Part shown: in pieces, positions 36,565 through 46,352 of the stretch
How the letters are laid out: the number at the start of each line of letters is the position of its first letter
How positions within the stretch are numbered: position 1 is the first letter of the stretch
Source of the DNA: Cognatishimia maritima
GTDB lineage: Bacteria; Pseudomonadota; Alphaproteobacteria; Rhodobacterales; Rhodobacteraceae
Reading direction: 5' to 3'
NCBI RefSeq assembly: GCF_900129685.1
Contig: NZ_FQWM01000001.1
Location: forward strand, 372,001 to 436,000
Length of the DNA: 64,000 nucleotides
The notes under the pieces: generated by a model
What the model was told of the DNA's origin: nothing
Seen by the model: the letters and a program-made list of their open reading frames with translations, nothing else
Databases searched by the model: none
Translations under genes and position numbers: made by a program

Positions 36565-37971
36565 ATGTCCGGCACGGTCGTCACCCGCTTTGCACCATCC
36601 CCTACGGGGTTCCTTCACATCGGCGGTGCCCGCACGGCATTGTTCAACTGGCTGTATGCGCGCGGTCGCGGCGGGAAATTCCTGTTGCGGATCGAAGACA
36701 CAGACCGCGAACGCTCGACCCCCGAAGCAACCGACGCGATCCTGCAGGGCATGGCGTGGCTGGGGCTGGATCACGATGGCGAAATCGTCAGCCAGTTTGA
36801 GAACGCCGGCCGTCATGCAGAGGTTGCACTGCACCTTTTGGCCGAAGGCAAAGCTTACAAATGTTTCGCGACCCAAGAAGAAATCGCTGCCTTCCGCGAA
36901 TCCGCGCGGGCCGAAGGCAAATCCACGCTTTATCGCTCCCCTTGGCGCGACGCTGATCCAGCAACCCACCCGGACGCGCCTTATGTGGTCCGCATCAAAG
37001 CCCCGCAGGATGGCGAGACTGTGATCCGCGATCAGGTGCAAGGCGATGTCACGATCAAAAACGATCAGCTCGATGACATGATCCTGTTACGCTCGGATGG
37101 CACGCCCGTTTACATGTTGGCAGTTGTTGTGGATGACCATGACATGGGCGTGACCCATGTGATCCGCGGGGATGACCACCTCAACAATGCGGCGCGCCAG
37201 ATGCTGGTCTATAATGCCATGGGCTGGGACGTGCCGGTTTGGGCGCATATCCCGCTGATTTTTGGCCCAGATGGCAAGAAACTGTCCAAACGCCACGGTG
37301 CAACGGGCGCGCAGGAATATCAGGCCATGGGCTACCCGGCGGCAGGCATGCGCAACTACCTTGCGCGCCTTGGCTGGAGCCACGGTGATGATGAGTTTTT
37401 CACCGACGCCCAAGCCCAAGAATGGTTTGACCTTGATGGCATCGGCAAGGCTCCGGCGCGGTTTGACTTCAAGAAATTGGAAAACATCTGCGGCCAGCAC
37501 ATTGCGCAGGCAGACGATGCCGCACTGCTGCATGAAATTGAGAACTACCGTCTCGTGAATGGCGAAAGCCCACTGGATGAGGCGACCTCCGTACTTCTAC
37601 GGGAGGCGATGTACTGCCTGAAAGACCGGGCGAAAACCTTCCCGGAACTGCTTGAAAAGGCTGCATTTGTACTGGCAAAACGACCGATCACGCCAGATGA
37701 GAAGGCTTCAAAAAATCTTGACGATGTATCCCGTGGTATACTGAAGGAATTGACGCCGCAGTTGCAAAATGCTAGCTGGTCCCGCGAGGGGCTTGAGGCC
37801 GTCACAAACACCTTTGCCGAAGCAAAGGAAATCAAATTCGGCAAAATGGCAGGACCGCTCCGCGCGGCACTCGCAGGCCGGGCAGTGACCCCAAGTGTAT
37901 TCGACATGATGCTGGTCCTTGGACGCGACGAATCGATTGCGCGTTTGCAAGAAGCGGCAGACTATTCATAA
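36565..37971 (+). CDS. gltX: Glutamyl-tRNA synthetase
   Basis: The protein has 468 residues. It has the HIGH motif in [19 protein letters not shown] and the KMSKS equivalent KKLSKRHG, with a class I synthetase fold and a C-terminal helical anticodon-binding part. It charges tRNA-Glu and possibly tRNA-Gln in alphaproteobacteria. A short AAAGG SD precedes the ATG. It is followed by gltA on the same strand after 90 bases. Confidence 0.95.
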   Translation: MSGTVVTRFAPSPTGFLHIGGARTALFNWLYARGRGGKFLLRIEDTDRERSTPEATDAILQGMAWLGLDHDGEIVSQFENAGRHAEVALHLLAEGKAYKCFATQEEIAAFRESARAEGKSTLYRSPWRDADPATHPDAPYVVRIKAPQDGETVIRDQVQGDVTIKNDQLDDMILLRSDGTPVYMLAVVVDDHDMGVTHVIRGDDHLNNAARQMLVYNAMGWDVPVWAHIPLIFGPDGKKLSKRHGATGAQEYQAMGYPAAGMRNYLARLGWSHGDDEFFTDAQAQEWFDLDGIGKAPARFDFKKLENICGQHIAQADDAALLHEIENYRLVNGESPLDEATSVLLREAMYCLKDRAKTFPELLEKAAFVLAKRPITPDEKASKNLDDVSRGILKELTPQLQNASWSREGLEAVTNTFAEAKEIKFGKMAGPLRAALAGRAVTPSVFDMMLVLGRDESIARLQEAADYS

Positions 37972-38061
37972 GGCGAAGGCCGGGTTTCCTGACCTTTCGC
38001 GCTTGTGCACGAACGATTGCCGGGGGCCTTGCGCCCTTGGCCACAAGAGGAAGGGAAACCT

Positions 38062-39357
38062 ATGACCGACAGCAATAAATCCGCCACGCTTACCATCGAT
38101 GGCGTGTCCTATGAACTGCCGATCTTGTCACCCACAGCTGGCCCTGATGTTGTCGACATCCGCAAGCTTTATGGGCAGGCGGGTGTCTTTACCTATGATC
38201 CCGGTTTCACCTCTACCGCGTCCTGTGACAGCACCATCACCTTCATTGATGGCGGCAAAGGTGAGCTGCTGCACCGCGGTTACCCAATTGATCAACTGGC
38301 AGGCAAATCCCACTATTTGGAGGTCTGCTACCTCCTGCTATACGGTGAACTGCCGACCGCAGCTCAGCTCGAAGATTTTGAGTCCCGTGTGACCAACCAC
38401 ACGATGGTGCACGAACAGATGCACAACTTCTTCCGTGGTTTCCGCCGTGATGCACACCCTATGGCGACGCTGGTGGGTGTTGTTGGCGCAATGTCCGCCT
38501 TCTACCACGACTCCACCGATATTGCAGACCCATGGCAGCGCGAAGTGGCGGCGATCCGTCTGATCGCGAAACTGCCCACAATCGCTGCGATGGCCTATAA
38601 ATATTCCATCGGTCAGCCGTTTGTGTATCCACGCAATGATCTGGATTACGCGGCCAACTTCTTGCACATGTGTTTCTCTGTTCCTGCCGAAGAGTATCAG
38701 GTCAACCCGATCCTTAGCCGTGCGATGGACCGTATCTTTACCCTGCATGCGGATCATGAACAAAACGCGTCGACCTCGACCGTGCGTCTGGCGTCGTCTT
38801 CCGGGGCGAACCCATTTGCCTGTATCGCAGCGGGCATCGCCTGCCTGTGGGGTCCTGCACATGGTGGTGCAAACCAAGCCTGCCTTGAGATGCTGAAAGA
38901 GATCGGCACCGTCGACCGCATCCCAGAATTCATCGCTCGCGCGAAAGACAAGAACGATCCATTCCGTCTGATGGGCTTCGGCCACCGTGTTTACAAAAAC
39001 ACTGACCCGCGCGCGAAGGTTCTGAAACAGTCCGCTGACGAAGTGCTGGAGCTGCTGGGTGTCGAAGACAACCCGCTGTTGCAGGTCGCAAAAGAGCTGG
39101 AACAAACCGCTCTGAATGATCCATATTTCGTCGAGAAAAAGCTCTTCCCGAACGTGGATTTCTATTCCGGCATCATCCTGGAAGCGATGGGTTTCCCAAC
39201 ATCGATGTTTACACCGATCTTCGCCCTGTCCCGCACCGTGGGTTGGATTTCGCAGTGGAAAGAGATGATTGGCGATCCACAAAACAAAATCGGTCGCCCG
39301 CGTCAGCTGTACCTCGGCTCGACAGAACGCGATTACGTGGACATCGAAAACCGCTAA
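38062..39357 (+). CDS. gltA: Citrate synthase
   Basis: The ATG at 38062 ([14 protein letters not shown]) is preceded by an AGGAAGGG SD, giving 431 residues. It has the hexameric type II features: FMVDGG-like strand [18 protein letters not shown], the His in [11 protein letters not shown], and the catalytic His in [13 protein letters not shown]. It joins acetyl-CoA and oxaloacetate at the TCA-cycle entry. A strong terminator follows. Confidence 0.95.
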   Translation: MTDSNKSATLTIDGVSYELPILSPTAGPDVVDIRKLYGQAGVFTYDPGFTSTASCDSTITFIDGGKGELLHRGYPIDQLAGKSHYLEVCYLLLYGELPTAAQLEDFESRVTNHTMVHEQMHNFFRGFRRDAHPMATLVGVVGAMSAFYHDSTDIADPWQREVAAIRLIAKLPTIAAMAYKYSIGQPFVYPRNDLDYAANFLHMCFSVPAEEYQVNPILSRAMDRIFTLHADHEQNASTSTVRLASSSGANPFACIAAGIACLWGPAHGGANQACLEMLKEIGTVDRIPEFIARAKDKNDPFRLMGFGHRVYKNTDPRAKVLKQSADEVLELLGVEDNPLLQVAKELEQTALNDPYFVEKKLFPNVDFYSGIILEAMGFPTSMFTPIFALSRTVGWISQWKEMIGDPQNKIGRPRQLYLGSTERDYVDIENR

Positions 39358-39375
39358 GGTATTTCAATCGTAAGA

Positions 39376-39409
39376 AAAAACGCATCCGGCTTACACCGGG
39401 TGCGTTTTT
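39376..39409. terminator. Intrinsic terminator after gltA, bidirectional
   Basis: AAAAACGCATCCGG (39376-39389) pairs with CCGGGTGCGTTTTT (39396-39409), with one T-G wobble, around a 6-base loop, and is followed by T-rich sequence. It separates gltA from the convergent RidA-family gene. Confidence 0.92.
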
Positions 39410-39444
39410 CTTTTGAACATGTTGCGTCTGCCTAAGCTACCTGT

Positions 39445-39831
39445 TCATTCAGGTATGACCGCATCCACTTCGATCTCAACCAGCCATTCCGGATTCACAA
39501 ATCCTGAAACAGCTACAATTGTATCCACCGGGCGCGAAGCAAGGCAGAATGGTTTCCTAGCCTCAATCGCCTGCTTCCAATTTTCGATATCTGTCAAAAT
39601 GACACGTGTTCGAACGATGTCTTCGAGGCCCGACCCCGCCTGCTCGAGAGCGGCCTTGATGATTTCAAAGCACTGCGTGGTCTGAGCGAAAACGTCCCCA
39701 ATTCCTACCGTTTTTCCGTTTTGATCGACAGGTGCCGTTCCCCCGACAGCGATAAAGTTCCCGACGCGAACAGCGCGACTAAAACCCACAATCTCTTCCA
39801 TCGGATTTCCGTTTGATATCAGCTTGCGCAT
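39445..39831 (-). CDS. RidA/YjgF-family protein
   Basis: The ATG at 39831 (MRKLISNGNPMEEIVGFS) follows a GGAGGAA SD; the longer frame upstream is rejected. The protein (128 residues) has the RidA trimer fold with VGGTAPV and the conserved Arg in RTRVILTDI, then VDAVIPE at the end. Archetypal RidA hydrolyses reactive enamine/imine intermediates; this is a divergent member, so the substrate is open. The codons are A+T-richer than those of gltA. Confidence 0.85.
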   Translation of the reverse strand: MRKLISNGNPMEEIVGFSRAVRVGNFIAVGGTAPVDQNGKTVGIGDVFAQTTQCFEIIKAALEQAGSGLEDIVRTRVILTDIENWKQAIEARKPFCLASRPVDTIVAVSGFVNPEWLVEIEVDAVIPE

Positions 39832-39869
39832 GTGTTCCTCCGAACGCCCAAAAAGCCTAGACACACAAA

Positions 39870-40031
39870 TCATACCGCAGCGCGCCGGACAGAGATATGG
39901 GCTTCAGCTTCGCGCCAAAAATCCCAAACTTGCGCTTGCGCCTTCAACTGCTCCTTCGCGAGATCCAGAAACGCGCGCGCCTTGAACGCCACGCGCCGCC
40001 ATTCGACATGTCCCAACCGAACAGGCGGTGG
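39870..40031 (-). pseudogene. Open remnant upstream of the RidA gene, identity unknown
   Basis: A 53-codon open stretch, between two in-frame stops, lacks a good start (only TTG at 40016 or GTG at 39992, with no SD). It reads like the C-terminus of a helical protein (KARAFLDLAKEQLKAQAQVW and WREAEAHIS). It sits 38 bases upstream of the RidA gene on the same strand. It could be a decayed gene end or a real short gene. I do not recognise it. Confidence 0.25.
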
Positions 40032-40061
40032 TCATGGCACGACTGTGGTATTAATTAGAAA

Positions 40062-40088
40062 CGGCCCCTCTCCATAAGAAAGGGGCCG
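40062..40088 (-). terminator. Hairpin terminator downstream of the enoyl-CoA hydratase gene
   Basis: CGGCCCCT (40062-40069) and AGGGGCCG (40081-40088) form an 8-bp stem with an 11-base loop. On the minus strand it is followed by TTTCTAATTAAT, adequate for intrinsic termination of the gene ending at 40121. Confidence 0.7.
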
Positions 40089-40120
40089 CTTGTATTTGAA
40101 AAAGGCTGGCTGTCGCCCGC

Positions 40121-40912
40121 TCAGCGCCCTTCGTAGCGCGCAGGACGTTTTTCTAGGAACGCGACAACACCTTCCTGAAAGTCGCGGGTCTTGCCACAAG
40201 CGCCCTGCAGCTTTGCCTCATGCGCCAATTGTTGATCCAGATTGTTGGTCCAGGTGGTGCGCATGGCCTCTTTGATACGTGCATAGGCCGCTGTGGGCCC
40301 GTTGGCCAAATGCGCGGCGCGGGCTTTCCAATGGTCGGCAAAATCACTGTCTGGCACGTATTCCCAGATCATGCCCCAATCATCCGCCTGTTTGGCGCTG
40401 ATTTTATCTGCAAAAAGGGCCGCCCCCATTGCCTTGGCCATGCCCATCTGACGCGGCAGCATATAGGTGCCGCCTGCATCGGGCATTAGGCCAATGCGCG
40501 CAAAGGCTTGGATGAAAACGGCACTTTCCGTGGCAATGACCACATCAGCCGCCAATGCAAGGTTCGCCCCTGCCCCGGCTGCGGCCCCATTGACCGCAGA
40601 GATCACCGGCAACGGACAATCCAAAATCGCGCGGATCATCGGGGTGTATTCGTCGCGCAATGTGCGTTCCAGATCAAGGTTCGCGGCATTGCCGCCATCC
40701 CCCAGATCCTGACCCGAACAAAAGGCCGCGCCCGCACCCGTCAGGACAAGCACACGAATGCCCTGCATGTGGCCATGCAGCGCAATGTCGTTCACCGCAT
40801 GGGTGATCTCTGCCCGCATCTGGGCGTTCAGCGCGTTCATCTTTTCGGGGCGGTTCAGCGTCAGAACGGCCACGCCGTCTGCCACGTTCAACTCAATCGC
40901 TTGATAGTCCAT
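40121..40912 (-). CDS. Enoyl-CoA hydratase/isomerase (PaaG-like)
   Basis: This 263-residue crotonase-fold protein has the oxyanion hole formed by FCSGQDLGDGG and NGAAAGAGANLALAAD, and the isomerase-type Asp in IGLMPDAGGTYMLPR instead of the second Glu of hydratases. That pattern fits PaaG-type isomerases of phenylacetate degradation, though no other paa genes are nearby. It is a separate unit 67 bases downstream of ccmH. Confidence 0.87.
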   Translation of the reverse strand: MDYQAIELNVADGVAVLTLNRPEKMNALNAQMRAEITHAVNDIALHGHMQGIRVLVLTGAGAAFCSGQDLGDGGNAANLDLERTLRDEYTPMIRAILDCPLPVISAVNGAAAGAGANLALAADVVIATESAVFIQAFARIGLMPDAGGTYMLPRQMGMAKAMGAALFADKISAKQADDWGMIWEYVPDSDFADHWKARAAHLANGPTAAYARIKEAMRTTWTNNLDQQLAHEAKLQGACGKTRDFQEGVVAFLEKRPARYEGR

Positions 40913-40979
40913 CTGGGGCCTCTTGGTTTGCTGATCTCAAGATAGGATCATTCACGGCGCTGTGAAGGCAGACCGCGCG

Positions 40980-41432
40980 TCAATCTTTCAGGATTTGCTG
41001 CAAACGGGCTTTTTCTTCGTCGGTCAGAGCGTCCATCTTGGTTTCAACCCTCCGAGACCGCCTGCGCAGGTACAGCCCCGACAGCCCCAGCCCCATAATC
41101 AGCATCGCAGGCCCGGCCCCCCAAAGTATGAGGTTACTACCACCTGACTGCGGTTTTAGCAGTACATACTCGCCGTAGCGGTCGACAATAAACTCGACCA
41201 CATCGGTGTTGCTGTCCCCGGCCACCAACCGCTCGCGCACCAAAAGCCGCAGGTCCTTGGCGATCCCGGCGTTGCTTTCGTCAATGCTTTCATTGCGGCA
41301 GACAAGGCAGCGCAGGTTCTTAGAGATCAACCGCGCACGGGTTTCCAACACCGGGTCGTCCAGAACCTCATCCGGCTGCACTGCCCAAAGTGGCGAGGCA
41401 ACCAGCATCAGAACAATCAACAGGTACCTCAT
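40980..41432 (-). CDS. ccmH: Cytochrome c maturation protein CcmH
   Basis: The ATG at 41432 overlaps the ccmF stop (ATGA); the longer frame upstream is discarded. The protein (150 residues) has a signal peptide, the redox-active LRCLVCRNESIDESNA (CxxC) typical of CcmH/CycL, a three-helix domain, and a C-terminal membrane helix (LILWGAGPAMLIMGLGLSG). It reduces the apocytochrome haem site with CcmF. The tail is short, so the TPR part (CcmI) is separate. Confidence 0.93.
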   Translation of the reverse strand: MRYLLIVLMLVASPLWAVQPDEVLDDPVLETRARLISKNLRCLVCRNESIDESNAGIAKDLRLLVRERLVAGDSNTDVVEFIVDRYGEYVLLKPQSGGSNLILWGAGPAMLIMGLGLSGLYLRRRSRRVETKMDALTDEEKARLQQILKD

Positions 41433-43402
41433 TCTGCAGGCACCCCCACAGTTTTCCGCGCGCCTGCAGCGACGCGATAGCGTCGGTCGCTCAGGCTTAG
41501 GATACCACCCAAGGCCATCATCGCACAGCCAAGCCAGATCCAATTCGCAAGCGGCTTGATATAGGTGCGCACCGTATGGCCGCCATTGGCCTGCGCGTCG
41601 CCGATCACCACGTAAACATCGCGGAACAAACGATAATCAATCGCCGCTTCGGTTGTGGGCATCGCGGCCACCGGATAGATGCGTTTCTCTGGCTGCAACA
41701 GGGCCACTTGGCGCCCGTTCCGGGTGACTTCAACATCGGCCATGGTCGACAGGAAATTCGGCCCTTCAACATCGCGCACCTGTTTCAGCGTGATCTCATA
41801 GGCCCCCACAGGGAACGGCACATCAATCTGCGCCACGCGGATGTCCTCGACCTCCCAAGCCATCAGACCGGCAATGGCAAACATCGTGACCCCCAGCCCG
41901 GCATGGGCCGTGGCCTTGCCCCAATCCGCACGCGGCAGGCGCGTCAGCCGCGCAAAGCGCTGTCCAAGACCCCCGCGCCCGGTGCGCGAAAAGACGTCAA
42001 CAAGCGCCCCAACAACAACCCAAGCGCCCAGCAGCAATCCAATGGGTCCCAAAAGGCTTTTGTCTGTTTGTAGCGCCCAAGCCAACCCTGCCAACGCCAG
42101 CGCCAGAACCAAGGCAGGCACAAGTCGTGGCACCACTTTGCCAAGCTTTGCCCGTTTCCAAGGCAACATGGCCCCAATCGGCAAGATCGCTCCCAAAGCG
42201 ACCATGAAAGGTGTGAAGGCAAGGTTGAAGAAAGGCGGGCCGACGCTGAGGACCCGATCAAAGAACATTTCGGACAGCAGCGGCCAGATCGTGCCGACAA
42301 AGACCACCAGACAGGCGACCGCCAGCAAAAGGTTGTTCAGAACCAGCGCGCTTTCACGGCTCACCACGGCAAAGACGCCTTTCGCCTCAAGCGCACCGGC
42401 GCGGGCGGCAAACAAGGTCAAAGCCCCGCCCATGAAAATCGCAAGGATCGCGAGGATGAAAATCCCCCGTTCCGGGTCATTCGCAAAAGCATGCACCGAG
42501 GTGATAACGCCAGAGCGCACAATAAACGTCCCGATCAGCGAGAACCCAAATGCGAGGATCGCCAGCAAAATCGTCCAGCTTTTTAGGGATTCGCGTTTCT
42601 CCACCACGATGGCGGAATGCAGCAAAGCCGCCGCCAAAAGCCACGGCATGAAGGAGGCGTTTTCCACTGGGTCCCAGAACCAGAACCCACCCCAGCCCAA
42701 CTCGTAATAGGCCCACCAAGACCCAAGGGCGATGCCGATGGTCAGGAAAACCCAAGCCGCCAAAGTCCAAGGCCGCACCCAGCGGCCCCAAGCGGCATCT
42801 ACCCGCCCCTCGATCAGGGCTGCGACCGCGAAGGAAAAGGCCATCGATAGACCCACGTAGCCCAGATAAAGGAACGGCGGGTGCAAGGCCAAACCGGGAT
42901 CCTGCAGCAGCGGATTCAACCCACGTCCATCAAAAGGCACGCCATTGATATCCAGCCTGTCAAACGGGTTTGAGGTAAACAGGATAAAGGCAAAAAATGC
43001 CACGGCGATGGCGGATTGCACTGCCAAAGCCCGCGCTTTCAAACCCGGCGGCAAGTTGCCGCCAAACCAACTAAGGCAGGCGCCAAACAACGTCAGGATC
43101 AAAACCCAAAGCAGCATTGAGCCTTCGTGGTTTCCCCACACACCACTGACCTTATAAAGCATCGGTTTTAAGGTGTGGGAGTTTGCATAGACCAACCGGA
43201 CCGAGAAATCCGAGGTCACAAACGCATGGGTCAACGCCACAAAGGCAAAGCCCGTCAGCAGGAACTGCGCGGCGGCGGCAGGGTCGGCCACAGCCATCCA
43301 GCCCGCCCATCTTTTCTGCGCTCCGATCAAGGGAACGGTGGCCTGAACAACCGCAATCAGCGCGGCAAGGATAAGGGCGAAATGACCAAGCTCATGTAAC
43401 AT
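41429..43402 (-). CDS. ccmF: Haem lyase subunit CcmF
   Basis: This 657-residue polytopic protein has the tryptophan-rich WWD signature (WGGFWFWDPVENASFMPW) flanked by conserved periplasmic histidines, and SGVWGNHEGSMLLW. It ligates haem to apocytochrome c in the periplasm together with CcmH. Length is as expected for System I CcmF. The upstream neighbours are the holin/endolysin genes, not another ccm gene. Confidence 0.95.
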   Translation of the reverse strand: MLHELGHFALILAALIAVVQATVPLIGAQKRWAGWMAVADPAAAAQFLLTGFAFVALTHAFVTSDFSVRLVYANSHTLKPMLYKVSGVWGNHEGSMLLWVLILTLFGACLSWFGGNLPPGLKARALAVQSAIAVAFFAFILFTSNPFDRLDINGVPFDGRGLNPLLQDPGLALHPPFLYLGYVGLSMAFSFAVAALIEGRVDAAWGRWVRPWTLAAWVFLTIGIALGSWWAYYELGWGGFWFWDPVENASFMPWLLAAALLHSAIVVEKRESLKSWTILLAILAFGFSLIGTFIVRSGVITSVHAFANDPERGIFILAILAIFMGGALTLFAARAGALEAKGVFAVVSRESALVLNNLLLAVACLVVFVGTIWPLLSEMFFDRVLSVGPPFFNLAFTPFMVALGAILPIGAMLPWKRAKLGKVVPRLVPALVLALALAGLAWALQTDKSLLGPIGLLLGAWVVVGALVDVFSRTGRGGLGQRFARLTRLPRADWGKATAHAGLGVTMFAIAGLMAWEVEDIRVAQIDVPFPVGAYEITLKQVRDVEGPNFLSTMADVEVTRNGRQVALLQPEKRIYPVAAMPTTEAAIDYRLFRDVYVVIGDAQANGGHTVRTYIKPLANWIWLGCAMMALGGILSLSDRRYRVAAGARKTVGVPAE

Positions 43403-43475
43403 GGCCCCTATATAAGCCGGGCCATGCGCGCGGCCAATTCAATTCGGCGTGGTGGGTCAGGCTAAATGTCGCGCT

Positions 43476-43982
43476 TTAAGTGTCCTGCGACCGACGCCAG
43501 TCACGCAGCGCCGCGTTCTCCTCTGCGGATTGCACCGTGTCCAATGATTGAAGTGCCGAGACTGCGCACAAATGCGCGGCCATCGCCTTTTGAAACTCCT
43601 GGCCCTTTAGCTGATGGCGTGCGCCAAAATAGAAGCTGACGATCACACCCAAGAGCCACCAAAGTGGTTCGGGCACCAAGGCAACGCCCTGCATGCGCGC
43701 GGCAAACCATGGCGGATCGACCATGGCAGAAACAAACAATCCAATGCAGCCCATTGCCATAAAGGGGCGAGGCAGGCGGTTGAGGGCATCCATAAAGCGA
43801 TCAAATGCCCCGCGCTTGGGCTGGCCAAATTCTGCGCCAAACTGCGACATGGCAGCCGCATGCCGCGTCTCAGCGCGCGCGGCCCCAGCCTCGGCATTTT
43901 CACGAAACACTTCGGCGGTTTCGCGCAACACATTCCGCCCGTCGCCAAAGATGAAATCAAAGACCCGCGTGATCACCGCCAT
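43476..43982 (-). CDS. Holin-family protein of the gene-transfer-agent lysis type
   Basis: This 168-residue protein has an N-terminal charged helix and then two to three hydrophobic helices (AMGCIGLFVSAMVDPPWF and LWWLLGVIVSFYFGARHQ), consistent with a small holin. It overlaps the endolysin end by 10 bases. In Rhodobacter capsulatus the gene-transfer-agent holin and endolysin are a similar pair outside the main GTA cluster; equivalence is inferred from families and pairing. Confidence 0.78.
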   Translation of the reverse strand: MAVITRVFDFIFGDGRNVLRETAEVFRENAEAGAARAETRHAAAMSQFGAEFGQPKRGAFDRFMDALNRLPRPFMAMGCIGLFVSAMVDPPWFAARMQGVALVPEPLWWLLGVIVSFYFGARHQLKGQEFQKAMAAHLCAVSALQSLDTVQSAEENAALRDWRRSQDT

Positions 43983-44584
43983 GCTGCAACTCGCGAGTCA
44001 AACTCTTGATCCGTCAGGTGATAGCGCGGAGACATGAACCCCTCGGCCCGCGTGATCCAGCCACCCTTGCCGCCACGCCGCGTGCGGACAAATTTGCGCA
44101 GGTTCGCGCGGGCATCCGCCAAACGAAAGTAGTAATTCCGCCGCGCAATCGCATAGGCATCCGCCAAATGATCCGGGGCCATGGCCGCCGCCGCATCTGC
44201 GGCCGCAATGGTCTGCGGACCGATGACGCCGTCGACCAGAACACGTTGGCCCATTTGGTTGAGCAACCGCTGCAATATTTTCACTGCGTTTGAACCGGCA
44301 TTGACCTGCATATCAAAAACACTGGCATGCAGGACTTGCGGCAGCCGCGCGATGCCGGGGGCCTCAAAGTAGTGCTGCACGAACAGGTCAATCGCCAAGT
44401 CCCTGCTGACGCGTCGCACATCCTGCTCATCGACATCGCCGTCTTTGTCCAGGTCCAAGCCCAACCGGCGCAGAGTCGCCAGTGTCACGCCATGTTTCGT
44501 CGCCCCGCCCGGATCGTCCGGATCATCCACAAAGCCGCCTTCGCGGGCGACAATCTCTGCTGCGATTTGCCTGACATCTGGCAT
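43973..44584 (-). CDS. GH108-type N-acetylmuramidase (GTA endolysin-like)
   Basis: The protein has 203 residues. The N-terminal muramidase motif REGGFVDDPDDPGGATKHGV includes the catalytic Glu, as in GH108 endolysins, and the C-terminal half contains a peptidoglycan-binding-3-like region (NQMGQRVLVDGVIGPQTIAA). There is no signal peptide, so the holin must release it. A GGGAG SD precedes the ATG. A terminator upstream separates it from ccmE, so the pair has its own promoter. Confidence 0.85.
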   Translation of the reverse strand: MPDVRQIAAEIVAREGGFVDDPDDPGGATKHGVTLATLRRLGLDLDKDGDVDEQDVRRVSRDLAIDLFVQHYFEAPGIARLPQVLHASVFDMQVNAGSNAVKILQRLLNQMGQRVLVDGVIGPQTIAAADAAAAMAPDHLADAYAIARRNYYFRLADARANLRKFVRTRRGGKGGWITRAEGFMSPRYHLTDQEFDSRVAAWR

Positions 44585-44700
44585 GCTGCTCTCCCTCGCT
44601 GACGGAAGAAAGGCTGCTCAGAAATAGGTAACATTCAGACAATCCAGCGTGCGCTACGCGGGCAACGCTGTCTGAGAAACGAGTTGACACCACGCGCAAC

Positions 44701-44728
44701 AAAAAACGCCCGGACAGCGCCGGGCGTT
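44701..44728 (-). terminator. Intrinsic terminator after ccmE
   Basis: On the minus strand AACGCCCGG (44728-44720) and CCGGGCGTT (44713-44705) form a 9-bp stem with a 6-base loop, followed by a run of T. It ends the argC-ccmE transcript before the endolysin gene. Confidence 0.9.
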
Positions 44729-44756
44729 GATGCAACCGCTTTCAATCAGCCTTTTT

Positions 44757-45200
44757 TCAGCCTTCTGGGTCCACATAAACACCTTGGTCTTTCAGGGCGT
44801 CTATGACCTCTTTCGGCATATAGGTCTCATCGTGTTTCGCTAATATTTCAGTGGCTTGGAATACGCCATTAATGTAGCGCCCCTGCCCGACCATACCTTG
44901 ATTTTCCTCAAACAGGTCCGGCAATACCCCGGTGAATGCCACCTGAACCGAGGCACCGCCATCTGTCACGCTGAAGGTCACGGTTTCTCCCTGACCACGT
45001 CGCAAGGTGCCTTCTTCGACAAGCCCGCCGATGCGGAAGACTTCATTCTCTGCCGGGGGTTCTGCGATCACCTCGGATGGAGAACGAAAGAGGTTGATTC
45101 CCCCCCGCATCGCGTAACCGATCAAGGCCGTCGACAGTGCCAGCGCCACCACTGCGACGATGACGATCTGAATACGCCGTTGTTTCTTGAGCCCCTTCAT
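44757..45200 (-). CDS. ccmE: Haem chaperone CcmE
   Basis: This 147-residue protein has an N-terminal membrane anchor (IVIVAVVALALSTALIGYAM) and an OB-fold domain with the covalent haem-binding His in LAKHDETYMPKEV. It carries haem from CcmC to CcmF/H. A GAAAGGG SD precedes the ATG. It is 18 bases downstream of argC, so the ccm genes here are split by the lysis cassette. Confidence 0.93.
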   Translation of the reverse strand: MKGLKKQRRIQIVIVAVVALALSTALIGYAMRGGINLFRSPSEVIAEPPAENEVFRIGGLVEEGTLRRGQGETVTFSVTDGGASVQVAFTGVLPDLFEENQGMVGQGRYINGVFQATEILAKHDETYMPKEVIDALKDQGVYVDPEG

Positions 45201-45218
45201 CGCGACCCTTTCACATGT

Positions 45219-46247
45219 TTACGGGAAACACGGGGCCAACATCAGCCCTGCCGTTTCCTCTTCGCCCAACATCAGGTTGGCGTTCTGCAACGCTTGCCCG
45301 CTGGACCCTTTGGTCAGGTTATCAAGCGCCGCAATTACAATCGCGCGGCCTGCGATCCGGTCGCTGGTCACACCGATGTGGCAAAAGTTGCTGCCCCGCA
45401 CATGCCGCGTGCTGGGCGCTTGGCCAAAGGGCAGCATCTGGATAAACGGTTCATTTTCATAGGTTTTTGACAGCGTGTCGTAAATGACCTGCGCATCCCC
45501 CTGCACGTAGACCGTCGCCAAAATCCCGCGATTGGCCGGGATCAGGTGCGGCGTGAACTGCACCTTAACGGGCCGCCCTGCAATCTTGGAAAACTCCTGA
45601 TCAAACTCGCCCAGATGCCGGTGCGTGCCGCCGATGGCATAGGCATGGTAACCTTCGCTCAGTTCGGCGTGCAGAAGATTTTCTTTCAAAGACCGTCCAG
45701 CGCCTGAGACTGCACATTTCAAGTCCAGAATAATCTGGTCAAGGTCGATCACCCCGGCCTCAATCAATGGCCGCAAAGCATATTGGCCGGTCGCCGCGTT
45801 GCAGCCGGTGCCCGCCACAAGCCGCGCCGATTTGATTTCTTCCCGGTAAAATTCGGTCAGCCCGTAAACGGCCTCTGCCTGACACTCCAGTGCGTCGTGC
45901 TGGCCGCCGTACCACTTGACGTATTCCTCTGGATCACGCAGCCGGAAATCCGCTGACAAATCAACGACTTTCACCGTCTTTGGCAGATCACGGATAACTT
46001 TTTGACTGGTCGCATGCGGAAGACCACAGAACACCAGATCGATAGCGTCAAAGTCGATCTGATCTATGGTCACCAAATCCGGCAGGTCCAGATGGCGCAG
46101 GTGCGGAAAGACATCGGCCATGGCCATGCCTGCTTTGGAATTGGCGGCCAGCGCCACAATTTCCATCGACGGATGGGTTGCGATCAGCCGCACCAGTTCG
46201 GCACCGGTGTAGCCAGACGCCCCAAGAATAGCGATTTTATGGGTCAT
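45219..46247 (-). CDS. argC: N-acetyl-gamma-glutamyl-phosphate reductase
   Basis: The ATG at 46247 ([20 protein letters not shown]) follows AAAGG, giving 342 residues. The NADP-binding GASGYTG, the active-site Cys149 in [13 protein letters not shown] and the [10 protein letters not shown] segment are present. The active-site context is GCNAAT rather than the usual NPGCYPTA, as in the LysY-like branch. It makes N-acetylglutamate semialdehyde in arginine synthesis. The next gene downstream is ccmE. Confidence 0.9.
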   Translation of the reverse strand: MTHKIAILGASGYTGAELVRLIATHPSMEIVALAANSKAGMAMADVFPHLRHLDLPDLVTIDQIDFDAIDLVFCGLPHATSQKVIRDLPKTVKVVDLSADFRLRDPEEYVKWYGGQHDALECQAEAVYGLTEFYREEIKSARLVAGTGCNAATGQYALRPLIEAGVIDLDQIILDLKCAVSGAGRSLKENLLHAELSEGYHAYAIGGTHRHLGEFDQEFSKIAGRPVKVQFTPHLIPANRGILATVYVQGDAQVIYDTLSKTYENEPFIQMLPFGQAPSTRHVRGSNFCHIGVTSDRIAGRAIVIAALDNLTKGSSGQALQNANLMLGEEETAGLMLAPCFP

Positions 46248-46352
46248 ATCAGACCTTTCATTGCCTTCGGCATAGATAAGATGCCGCGCGGCGGATTGAA
46301 GCCGCAAAATGTCACAGTTGGGTTTGGGTTTTACGGATGCCGATGCCCGACA

